6,277 nucleotides of DNA, taken from contig JAMOVB010000136.1 of NCBI GenBank assembly GCA_027061705.1, forward strand, positions 1-6,277, in the 5' to 3' direction. Origin of the DNA: Desulfurococcales archaeon (GTDB lineage Archaea > Thermoproteota > Thermoprotei_A > Sulfolobales > NBVN01). The notes beneath the pieces were generated by a model, which was given only the letters and a program-made list of their open reading frames with translations, searched no databases and had not been told where the DNA came from. This document shows positions 1-5,377 of this stretch, piece by piece (the stretch's first letter is position 1; every line of letters begins with the position of its first letter). The translations under genes and the position numbers were made by a program.

Positions 1-5
1 TACGT

Positions 6-11
6 GGAGGT
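6..11 (+). promoter_or_regulatory. Shine-Dalgarno site of the KaiC-like gene
   Basis: GGAGGT matches the archaeal anti-Shine-Dalgarno sequence and lies 8-9 bases before a TTG codon at 20. It decides the start, because no ATG or GTG lies nearby in frame. A strong site with no visible promoter before it suggests that the gene is read with an upstream gene outside the window. Confidence 0.75.
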
Positions 12-19
12 AGCTCTTT

Positions 20-1471
20 TTGAGTAGTGGGGAAGGCGTCGCCCGTGACGTAAGGTGGTGCGTACGCGAGCTTGATGAGGAGCTAGGCCCCCTATATCCA
101 GGAGCTCTCGCGGTTGTTCTAGGGCATCCCGGAGCCGGCAAGACGACCTTAGTTTCGAAGCTCATAGAGTGTAACGCGTCGAGAGGTCTTAAGACCGTGT
201 ACTTCAGCACCGCCGAAACTAAGGAGAAGTACTTCAGGTTTATGGGTAGCTTAGGCCTCAGGTTGAAGGACTTCGAGGCTTCAGGCCTGCTTAAGTTTGT
301 TGAGGTCCCGGTACTTGCTGGGGAGAGCGGAGGCGAGCTCTTCATAGATGTCTTCACCGACGTGGTAGCCCGTGAGAACCCGGACATAATAGTTGTTGAT
401 AGCATAACGCCCATATTATGGTGTCTGAAGGGTGATGAGGCCAGGAGATCCCTACTCCACTCCGGCATATATAAGCTCGTTTCGGAATTCAAGAAAGTCG
501 TCATACTGATAGCGGACCTGCCCTACGGTAGGGAGACGGTCGAGCTAGGCGGCATCGAGTTCGTCGCTGACGTCGTGCTGATAGCTAAACTAATTAGCGA
601 GCGCGGGAAGCCGACGAGGAGGCTTGAGGTTCGGAAGGTTAGAGGGCGTAACGTGAGGCTTAGTGAAATACCATTCGTAATAGTTGAGGGCGCCGGGATT
701 AAGGTGGTTAAACCTTCAATAACGTGGAGGGCAGCGCCAGTAGCGTTAAGGAGGATGACCATACTAAATAATGACGTGCTGAGCTCCATCGTGGGACCCG
801 TATACAGGGGCGAGCAGGTCCTCGTAACGTACCCGCTCGGCAGTGACGTGCCGCTGAGGTTCGCTATAGTCATGGCTAAGCGGGCAGTTAGGGAGAAGCT
901 TAAGACACTCTTCATAACGAGCTCGCTCCCAGCGAACCTACTGTACGCGTACATGTACGCATCCCTAAGGCCGCGTGAGAGACCGCCGTTCAGCGAGTTC
1001 GTAAGATACGTTAACATACATGTGCAGGACATATACTCGCTCTCCGTAACCGAGGTTGTGGGTAGGGCGTTATCGCTGGCAGAGAGCTACAGGCCGGATG
1101 TGATAGTGGTGCTTGACGTCGCTGTCCAGCGTGACGTTCTGTGGCAGGATCTCGAGACGTTTAACCTGATGAACTTCGCCTTCATAGCAAGCGATAGGGC
1201 GTCAGGCGTCGTTACCTTCAGACTGCTTGGAATAGGCGACGGGGCTAGAGGTGAGGGACTGCTTGCTGAGATGAGCGACGCCGTAATCCACATCGAGCCC
1301 GTAGGCATGCAGGAGTATAGGGTTACGGTTATTAAGAATCCTTTTAGGGCGCCTAGCCACTCGTCCTTAAGAAAGTTTGAGGCTGAGTTAAGTAGCGTAA
1401 GGTTTTTCGAGGAGGGCGCGGTGGTTAAGGCACTTGCCGAGCTCTCCGGTCACGAGAGCCGGCGCCGTTGA
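20..1471 (+). CDS. KaiC/RecA-like ATPase with two domains, the second degenerate
   Basis: A 483-residue P-loop ATPase of the KaiC/RadA superfamily. Domain 1 (about residues 15-232) carries Walker A GHPGAGKT at 35-42 (Lys41), Walker B DIIVVD at 122-127, and the KaiC-type R-K-x-R-G element at 205-209, followed by the usual 'PF-I-EGAGI' strand. The position of the KaiC catalytic Glu pair reads A65-E66, so one Glu is kept. Domain 2 (about 233-465) has the same strand order, but YPLGSDVPL (271-279) replaces the P-loop and no catalytic Glu is seen after strand 2; a Walker B-like VIVVLD remains at 361-366. The second domain is probably a structural or regulatory pseudo-ATPase. There is no signal peptide or membrane segment, so it should be cytosolic. 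Archaeal relatives are annotated as KaiC, RAD55 or GvpD-like proteins with mostly unknown clients. The ATPase call is firm; the cellular role is not known. The start is TTG with a good GGAGGT ahead of it. Confidence 0.88.
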   Translation: MSSGEGVARDVRWCVRELDEELGPLYPGALAVVLGHPGAGKTTLVSKLIECNASRGLKTVYFSTAETKEKYFRFMGSLGLRLKDFEASGLLKFVEVPVLAGESGGELFIDVFTDVVARENPDIIVVDSITPILWCLKGDEARRSLLHSGIYKLVSEFKKVVILIADLPYGRETVELGGIEFVADVVLIAKLISERGKPTRRLEVRKVRGRNVRLSEIPFVIVEGAGIKVVKPSITWRAAPVALRRMTILNNDVLSSIVGPVYRGEQVLVTYPLGSDVPLRFAIVMAKRAVREKLKTLFITSSLPANLLYAYMYASLRPRERPPFSEFVRYVNIHVQDIYSLSVTEVVGRALSLAESYRPDVIVVLDVAVQRDVLWQDLETFNLMNFAFIASDRASGVVTFRLLGIGDGARGEGLLAEMSDAVIHIEPVGMQEYRVTVIKNPFRAPSHSSLRKFEAELSSVRFFEEGAVVKALAELSGHESRRR

Positions 1472-1536
1472 GGCACCCCCTAGGAGTTGATCGCCTCACT
1501 TTATTCGAAATTTCTCGTGTTTGAAGGACTTTTTAT
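1469..1536 (+). terminator. possible terminator after the KaiC-like gene
   Basis: TGAGGC (1469-1474, including the stop codon) can pair with GCCTCA (1493-1498) across an 18-base loop. It is followed by the T-rich tracts CTTTATT and CTTTTTATC (about 1528-1536). Archaeal termination relies mainly on T-rich stretches, so the tract near 1530 is the better candidate. The hairpin is short and may be chance. Confidence 0.3.
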
Positions 1537-1578
1537 CATGTAGTGAATTAAGCGATAGAAATAAGAGTTTGTAACGTA

Positions 1579-1610
1579 TTTATATTTTTAAGCTAATCGC
1601 CTTAAATTAT
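1579..1610 (+). promoter_or_regulatory. promoter of the SRPBCC-linker gene, two TATA candidates
   Basis: A strongly AT-rich stretch contains TTTATATTTTTAA (from 1579) and TTAAATTAT (1602-1610). Counting about 26 bases from the box centre, the first gives a transcript start near 1610. The second gives a start close to the ATG at 1632, which would make a leaderless mRNA, common in crenarchaea. The lack of a well-placed Shine-Dalgarno before 1632 favours a leaderless or very short leader. Confidence 0.55.
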
Positions 1611-1631
1611 ACAAGGGGCTGTGATGCTTAT

Positions 1632-2768
1632 ATGGTGATTGAGAGATCTTTTGAGGTAGTAACGGTAGTGCCTCCGGACGTGGTGCTTGACATACTCTCG
1701 GATATGGAGCTCAACATACCGATGTGGTCTATTTACGAGTCCATGGAACCCATAAGCGATAATGAAGCTTACGTAACCCTGAGGATATCGGGCTCCACAT
1801 ACAGATTGAGGATGAGGTTAAGGAGGGAGAGGAATAGGGTGGTGATCGAGGGTAGAGGCCCCATAACGATGAACATGGTCATAACTGTGGAGAGGAGGGG
1901 CGCCGGAACAATAATTAGCGGTAAGGTCACGGTTAAGGCCGGATTCTTTAGGGAGAGGATACTCGCCCCCGGAATAGCTGCCTTCATAGACGACACTAAG
2001 AATAAGGTGATGTTCCAGCTACCAATGATAGCTGAGGTGTATAAGGAGAGGAGGAAGCCGGCAGCAAAGCCCGCACCCACCCCAGCAACTGGCGGTAGGC
2101 CCGCACCAGCCGCACGCCCGGCGAGAACGACCCCCTCACCAGCCCCTAAGCCGGCGCCAGCACCCACGCCCAAACCCGCCGCAACACCCGCTCCAAGCAG
2201 GCAGCAGGCCGTAACTGCAGGGGGATCCCCGCCTAAGCCCTCCGGAAGGACCCCAGCAACCCCCTCTAAGGCATCAGCGCCGCAGCGGGTCAGCCGGCCG
2301 CAGCCTAAGGCCGTCGAGGCCACCCGCCAGCCAGCCAAGCCAGCGCCCGCGCAGGCGCGGAGGGAGGTTAAGCCGAAGCCGGCGCCCCCAGCTAAGGCGC
2401 CGGCAGCCGGCATTGAAGTCGCTGAGGATCCGTCCAAGCTTGCTGATGAAGTCACGCTTGGCATGATACTCCTTAAGTCCGAGCTCGTGGATGCGGGGAG
2501 GATTGAGGCGAACGGGGATGAGATAATGAGGGTCGTGGCGAAGAAATACAGTGAGGTGGGAGGCGGGACTGTATACATAAACCTAAGGAGCTCCGACAGG
2601 AAGGTCAATGTGAAGTTCTTGATAAAGGACTCCAAGATAATCGGGGTTAGGGTCGATACAGACGGGGAGACCGTTAACGGTAAGGAAGCACTCGCCAAAA
2701 TCCTAGGTCTGCGTGGCTTCAAAGGACACATATACGTATTCAAAGTTCCTGAGGGGGTCGTGGCTTAA
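1632..2768 (+). CDS. SRPBCC-like protein with basic Ala/Pro-rich linker and C-terminal alpha/beta domain
   Basis: A 378-residue protein in three parts. Residues 1-138 look like a helix-grip SRPBCC/START-type domain: a first strand 'FEVVTVVPPD', a helix 'VVLDILSDM', a run of alternating beta strands, then the long terminal helix with 'FIDDTKNKVMFQLPMI'. This resembles the small crenarchaeal SRPBCC (CoxG/polyketide-cyclase-like) proteins, whose cavities bind lipids or other hydrophobic ligands. Residues about 139-262 are a low-complexity Pro/Ala/Lys/Arg/Thr linker with very few acidic residues, so it is strongly basic and probably disordered. Residues 263-378 form a compact domain: two helices, strands 313-319 and 324-342, helix 'GKEALAKIL' (350-358) and last strand 'HIYVFKV'. 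That order resembles PATAN/DUF4388 or archaeal DUF2226 domains, but I am not certain. No signal peptide or membrane segment is seen. The start is ATG at 1632; GTG at 1635 would change one residue. Function unknown: lipid binding, or a scaffold tethered to nucleic acid or membrane, are guesses. Confidence 0.82.
   Translation: MVIERSFEVVTVVPPDVVLDILSDMELNIPMWSIYESMEPISDNEAYVTLRISGSTYRLRMRLRRERNRVVIEGRGPITMNMVITVERRGAGTIISGKVTVKAGFFRERILAPGIAAFIDDTKNKVMFQLPMIAEVYKERRKPAAKPAPTPATGGRPAPAARPARTTPSPAPKPAPAPTPKPAATPAPSRQQAVTAGGSPPKPSGRTPATPSKASAPQRVSRPQPKAVEATRQPAKPAPAQARREVKPKPAPPAKAPAAGIEVAEDPSKLADEVTLGMILLKSELVDAGRIEANGDEIMRVVAKKYSEVGGGTVYINLRSSDRKVNVKFLIKDSKIIGVRVDTDGETVNGKEALAKILGLRGFKGHIYVFKVPEGVVA
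2049..2417 (+). repeat. low-complexity Ala/Pro/Lys-coding segment
   Basis: Irregular codon repeats (CCC GCA, CCA GCA, GCG CCA, AAG CCG) encode the disordered linker of the SRPBCC protein. The + strand turns clearly C-rich here compared with the AG-rich flanks, producing a long open shadow frame on the other strand. The units are imperfect and not tandem copies, so slow drift under an amino-acid composition constraint explains it better than recent expansion. Confidence 0.7.
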
Positions 2769-2842
2769 GAGGCTGTGCTCCGGGGGAGTGTAGCGCGTCC
2801 TTACATAGATAGTTCTATAAGGTTGCTTCGGCGGCACTGCAT

Positions 2843-2860
2843 GATACCGTAAGGGGTATC
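2843..2860. terminator. small inverted repeat between convergent genes
   Basis: GATACC (2843-2848) and GGTATC (2855-2860) form a perfect 6-bp stem with a 6-base loop, lying between the end of the SRPBCC-linker gene and the 3' end of the opposing tRNA-His gene. AT-rich sequence (TAAAATATGAGATTTGAA) lies between it and the tRNA. It could mark where converging transcripts stop. The rest of 2769-2887 shows no reading frame or RNA that I can support. Confidence 0.3.
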
Positions 2861-2887
2861 TAAAATATGAGATTTGAATGGAGTAGG

Positions 2888-2964
2888 TGGGGCTCCGGCC
2901 GGGATTTGAACCCGGGACCTCGGGGTCCACAGCCCCGCGCGCTACCAACTGCGCTACCGGAGCC
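2888..2964 (-). tRNA. tRNA-His (GTG)
   Basis: Read on the minus strand this folds as a complete cloverleaf without intron: acceptor GCTCCGG/CCGGAGC, T8-A9, D stem GCGC/GCGC, loop AGTTGGTA, anticodon stem CGGGG/CCCCG, loop CTGTGGA with anticodon GTG (plus-strand 2928-2930), variable AGGTC, T stem CCGGG/CCCGG with loop TTCAAAT. The extra base G-1 that histidyl-tRNA synthetase requires is encoded (2964) and faces discriminator C73 (2891). No enzyme-added G-1 is therefore needed. The 3' CCA is also encoded (2888-2890). It is a single gene transcribed away from the PIN-ATPase gene. Confidence 0.97.
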
Positions 2965-2991
2965 ACGCCATATTAACTCAATGCTTACCGG

Positions 2992-2998
2992 TTAAAAT
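2992..2998 (-). promoter_or_regulatory. TATA-like box for tRNA-His
   Basis: On the minus strand the sequence reads AATTTTAACC, centred about 31 bases before the encoded G-1. A transcript start about 26 bases downstream would give a leader of around 5 bases, to be removed by RNase P. It sits inside the 92-base divergent region shared with the PIN-ATPase gene. Confidence 0.5.
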
Positions 2999-3016
2999 TG
3001 ATTTCTTCAGTTACGC

Positions 3017-3026
3017 GCTTATAAGC
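3017..3026 (+). promoter_or_regulatory. palindromic TATA box for the PIN-ATPase gene
   Basis: GCTTATAAGC is a perfect palindrome, and the identical decamer precedes the tRNA-Gly gene at 6148. Its centre is about 35 bases before the ATG at 3057, predicting a transcript start near 3048 and a leader of about 9 bases. AGGGG at 3046-3050 may serve as a weak ribosome-binding site. Being symmetric, the box could also support weaker transcription toward tRNA-His. Confidence 0.6.
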
Positions 3027-3056
3027 ACGTTTAATCCTCAAGTGTTAGGGGTTTGA

Positions 3057-4610
3057 ATGGGTGGTACCGGTATCGGCGGCATAGGTGTTGAGGTTTTCGT
3101 TCCTGACGTTAGTGTAATTACTGACGGTACGCTGCGGAGGTTAGTTATTGATGGAAGGCTTTCGGGAAGGCTAGTGATTCTTAAGGAGGTTGTTGATTCC
3201 TTTGAGGAGCAGGCTCGAGGAGGTAGGGCCGTCGGCCTAATAGGTCTTGAGGAGCTTAGGTTAGTTAAGGCTGCGTGTGAAAGCAGGGGTGTTGAGTTCG
3301 AGGTTGTTGAGGCTTCGGGGAGGGGGAGGAGGTTCTCCAGTCTGGAGTCACTCACCCGCACCTTCTGCCTTGAGTCGGGCGCCACGCTAATAACGTCGTC
3401 AAGGATCCAGCAACTCGCTGCAGAGTCCCTCGGCGTTAAGGTGATGTACGTCCCCCCACCTCGGGCTAGGCTGACGTTGCTTAGCAGGTTCTTCGATGAG
3501 TCAACCATGTCCGTGCACCTTAAGGAGGGCGCGCCGCCCTACGCTAAGAAGGGCTATCCAGGGCACTGGACCCTAGTTAAGCTTACCGACACGCCCTTGA
3601 GCAGGGAGGAGGTTGAGGCCATAGCGGATGAGGTTATTGAGGCCGCCAGAACAACGCCTGAGGCGGTCGTCGAGGTTGAGCGCCCGGGCTCGACCATCGT
3701 TCAGCTGGGAGACTACAGGATAGTCATCGCTAAGCCGCCAATGAGTGACGGTTGGGAGATAACTGCGGTGAGGCCTCTCGCCAAGCCCAGGCTCGAGGAC
3801 TATAGGCTACCGCCTAAGCTCGTCAGAAGGCTTGAGGAGAGGGCTGAGGGCATACTGATAGCGGGGGCGCCTGGCATGGGTAAGACGACGTTCGCGCAGG
3901 CGCTGGCTGAATACTACATGAGGCAGATGAAGGTTGTTAAGACGATAGAGTCGCCCAGAGATATGAGGCTCCCGCCGGACGTTACCCAATACTCTAAAGT
4001 GTACGCGTCGCCCGACGAGCTCCACGACATCCTACTGCTCTCCAGGCCGGACTACACGGTGTTCGATGAGATGAGGACCGACGAGGACTTCAAGCTGTAC
4101 GTGGACCTAAGGCTAGCGGGGATAGGCATGATAGGCGTGGTTCACGCGACCTCACCGATAGACGCCATACAGAGGTTCTTGAGGAGGGTTGACCTAGGCA
4201 TGATACCCTCGATAATAGATACTGTCATATTCATCGAGGAGGGTGCTGTGAGGAAGGTTTACGAGCTAAGCATGACTGTCAAGCTACCTACGGGGTTAAG
4301 GGAGGCGGAGCTGGCGAGACCTGTTGTCGAGGTTAAGGACTTCCTGACAGGAAAGCTTGAGTACGAGATATACACCTTCGGTGAGCAGACGATAGTAGTC
4401 CCCGTCAAGGGCTTAGGTGTTGCGGGGCTTGAGAGTAAGTTGCGCCGCATACTCCACTCCATGGTGCCTACGGCGGAGGTTAAGGTTGAGGGAAGCACCG
4501 TAACCATAGTGGTTCCTAGGGAGGATTTAAGATCCCTTAAGAGGCTGAGGAGGAAGCTCAGGAAGCTGGAGAACGAGTACGGAATATCGATAAACCTCAG
4601 GCTGGTGTAG
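3057..4610 (+). CDS. PINA-like PIN-ATPase-KH protein (COG1855), Holliday-junction ATPase family
   Basis: A 517-residue protein with the PIN, PilT/VirB11-type ATPase and KH-like order that defines COG1855. In Sulfolobus islandicus the family member PINA forms hexamers, migrates Holliday junctions and works with Hjc and Hjm. The PIN domain (about 10-135) keeps Asp17 and Glu44, but where related proteins usually have 'LITSD' this one reads LITSS, so Ser115 replaces an acidic residue. The ATPase core (about 210-430) has Walker A GAPGMGKT at 270-277 (Lys276), Asp-box-like ESPRD at 298-302, Walker B TVFDEM at 334-339 (Asp337, Glu338) and the His box GVVHAT at 360-365. The C-terminal region (about 440-517) follows KH order, but the GxxG loop is replaced by a basic helix around 491-503 (LRSLKRLRRKLRK). 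The start is ATG at 3057 behind a TATA box. The stop at 4610 sits just before a SWIM-finger frame, suggesting co-transcription. The family call is firm; DNA-junction activity is by homology. Confidence 0.92.
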   Translation: MGGTGIGGIGVEVFVPDVSVITDGTLRRLVIDGRLSGRLVILKEVVDSFEEQARGGRAVGLIGLEELRLVKAACESRGVEFEVVEASGRGRRFSSLESLTRTFCLESGATLITSSRIQQLAAESLGVKVMYVPPPRARLTLLSRFFDESTMSVHLKEGAPPYAKKGYPGHWTLVKLTDTPLSREEVEAIADEVIEAARTTPEAVVEVERPGSTIVQLGDYRIVIAKPPMSDGWEITAVRPLAKPRLEDYRLPPKLVRRLEERAEGILIAGAPGMGKTTFAQALAEYYMRQMKVVKTIESPRDMRLPPDVTQYSKVYASPDELHDILLLSRPDYTVFDEMRTDEDFKLYVDLRLAGIGMIGVVHATSPIDAIQRFLRRVDLGMIPSIIDTVIFIEEGAVRKVYELSMTVKLPTGLREAELARPVVEVKDFLTGKLEYEIYTFGEQTIVVPVKGLGVAGLESKLRRILHSMVPTAEVKVEGSTVTIVVPREDLRSLKRLRRKLRKLENEYGISINLRLV

Positions 4611-4612
4611 GG

Positions 4613-4617
4613 GGAGG
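4613..4617 (+). promoter_or_regulatory. GGAGG upstream of the SWIM frame
   Basis: GGAGG lies just after the stop codon of the PINA-like gene, inside the run GGGGGAGGG. It supports translation starting shortly downstream, but the nearest plausible codon in the SWIM frame, ACG at 4621, is only 3 bases away, shorter than the 8-9 bases seen at the first gene. Confidence 0.4.
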
Positions 4618-4620
4618 GCC

Positions 4621-5007
4621 ACGCGGAAGGAGAACCTCAGAAGCTTCCTTAGCGGGGAAGGCCTCGAGAACCCCCCAGTCAAGGCTGTCGAGGCTGTCAG
4701 GGAGGGTAGGGTAATTGACGTCAGCGCCGGAAGCCTTACCCTAACGTTCTTCAGGAGTAAGGTTAGGGACTACCTGATAATACCTGGAACGTACTGCAGC
4801 TGCAGGGACTTCGAATTCAACGTTATTCTAAGGGGGAGGAGGCCTGCTTGCTACCACTTAGTAGCTGAGGCGCTGGCTCGGAGGGGCGGGCGTGTCAGGA
4901 GGTTCGCGGTCGGCGATGAGGATGAGCTCTATGCAATCCTTCTCGAAGCTCTTTACACGTCACGCTCTAACAGTCTTAGAAAGCTACTCATTAAGACGGG
5001 GAAGTAA
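4621..5007 (+). CDS. small SWIM zinc-finger protein with no standard start codon
   Basis: An open frame runs from the stop at 4591-4593 to TAA at 5005-5007 and encodes a clear SWIM finger. Counting from ACG at 4621 (128 codons), the ligands are Cys59, Cys61, Cys77 and His79 (CSC, 15 residues, CYH), with Ala82 giving CxC...CxHxxA. The N-terminal part has the 'VREGRV' helix and beta strands (LTLTFF, DYLIIPG) that usually precede this finger; a basic helical tail follows. Reading every codon, I find no ATG, GTG or TTG in frame. ACG 4621 is my best guess: it follows GGAGG, is one transition from ATG, and gives a start like 'MRKEN'. The frame begins 10 bases after the PINA-like stop, so coupled translation is likely. 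The SWIM finger binds DNA or protein; CxHxxA is the signature of Sws1/Shu2 recombination regulators, a motif-level likeness only. The 5' boundary is uncertain; a sequencing error or damaged start is possible. Confidence 0.72.
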   Translation, partial: TRKENLRSFLSGEGLENPPVKAVEAVREGRVIDVSAGSLTLTFFRSKVRDYLIIPGTYCSCRDFEFNVILRGRRPACYHLVAEALARRGGRVRRFAVGDEDELYAILLEALYTSRSNSLRKLLIKTGK

Positions 5008-5008
5008 G

Positions 5009-5016
5009 TTAAAAAG
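5009..5016 (+). promoter_or_regulatory. possible TATA box of the Elf1-GGGP synthase pair
   Basis: TTAAAAAG begins one base after the SWIM stop codon, about 35 bases before the TTG at 5048, placing a transcript start near 5038-5040 with a leader of about 10 bases. It would let Elf1 and GGGP synthase be read without the PINA-like gene. The box is less canonical than GCTTATAAGC at 3017 and 6148. Confidence 0.4.
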
Positions 5017-5047
5017 CACGTCGTGAACCACACACTGGTGGGTCTTA

Positions 5048-5377
5048 TTGGGGAGGAGAAGGAGGAAGAGGTATAAGAAGATAGGGCAGGTTAGGCGCAG
5101 GCTCCCTAAGGTATTCCAGTGCCCTGCATGCGGCCTGCCGAACCTAGTCATAGATATTGAGGAGTACAAGGTCGGTGAGGATGAGGACTTCACAACGAGG
5201 AAGAGGGCATACATAAAGTGCTTAAACCCCTCCTGCGGTCTCCGGGCCGTTATGGAGGACCTCCCACCCATACTGGAGGCTGTCGACATATACTCAAAAT
5301 TCTTGGATGCGTTCACAAACGGTGAGATAGAAGTTACTTACGAGAGGTACGAGGAGAGTGAGGAGGGCGGCGAGTGA
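5048..5377 (+). CDS. Elf1-like transcription elongation factor (zinc ribbon)
   Basis: A 109-residue protein of the Elf1 family, which binds RNA polymerase near the downstream DNA and assists elongation in eukaryotes and many archaea. It opens with the basic tail MGRRRRKRYKKI, followed by a zinc ribbon: Cys25-x-x-Cys28 (CPAC) and Cys58-x4-Cys63 (CLNPSC). The 'AVDIYSKFLDAF' segment (78-89) matches the Elf1 'vDvYs.w.D' helix. An acidic tail (EESEEGGE) ends the protein. The start is TTG at 5048: the MGRRRRKR opening is what the family has, and GGTG at 5037-5040 can serve as ribosome-binding site. Length and all four zinc ligands are normal. Its last 20 bases overlap the GGGP synthase gene, so the two are probably co-expressed by coupled translation. 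Confidence 0.92.
   Translation: MGRRRRKRYKKIGQVRRRLPKVFQCPACGLPNLVIDIEEYKVGEDEDFTTRKRAYIKCLNPSCGLRAVMEDLPPILEAVDIYSKFLDAFTNGEIEVTYERYEESEEGGE

Noticed and set aside
523..1032. 169-codon minus-strand frame inside the KaiC-like gene
   Set aside because: It lies wholly within a gene with intact motifs, shows no recognisable domain, and has the Ser/Thr/Leu bias of an antisense shadow.
1621..1638. Mini frame GTG ATG CTT ATA TGG TGA overlapping the start of the SRPBCC-linker gene
   Set aside because: Four or five codons is well within chance, and if transcription starts near 1632 it would not be in the mRNA.
1769..2743. 324-codon minus-strand frame opposite the SRPBCC-linker gene
   Set aside because: It exists because the C-rich Ala/Pro linker codons are stop-poor in the reverse frame; its Gly/Ala/Leu-rich product has no domain and no promoter or ribosome-binding site.
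2899..2915. Shared sequence CCGGGTTCAAATCCCGG between 2899-2915 (minus) and 6231-6247 (plus)
   Set aside because: It is the conserved T arm of two tRNA genes, not a repeat element or attachment site.
2703..2966. 87-codon minus-strand frame across the tRNA-His gene
   Set aside because: Its N-terminal part is a translation of the tRNA itself ('GSNPGRSPT' is typical of tRNA read-through), and it runs on into the neighbouring gene's end. It is not a real protein.
4611..5047. A 437-base stretch that could be read as a non-coding gap or untranslated RNA
   Set aside because: Translation in the third forward frame gives a continuous SWIM zinc-finger protein, so most of it is coding; only 5008-5047 is left, as promoter and leader.
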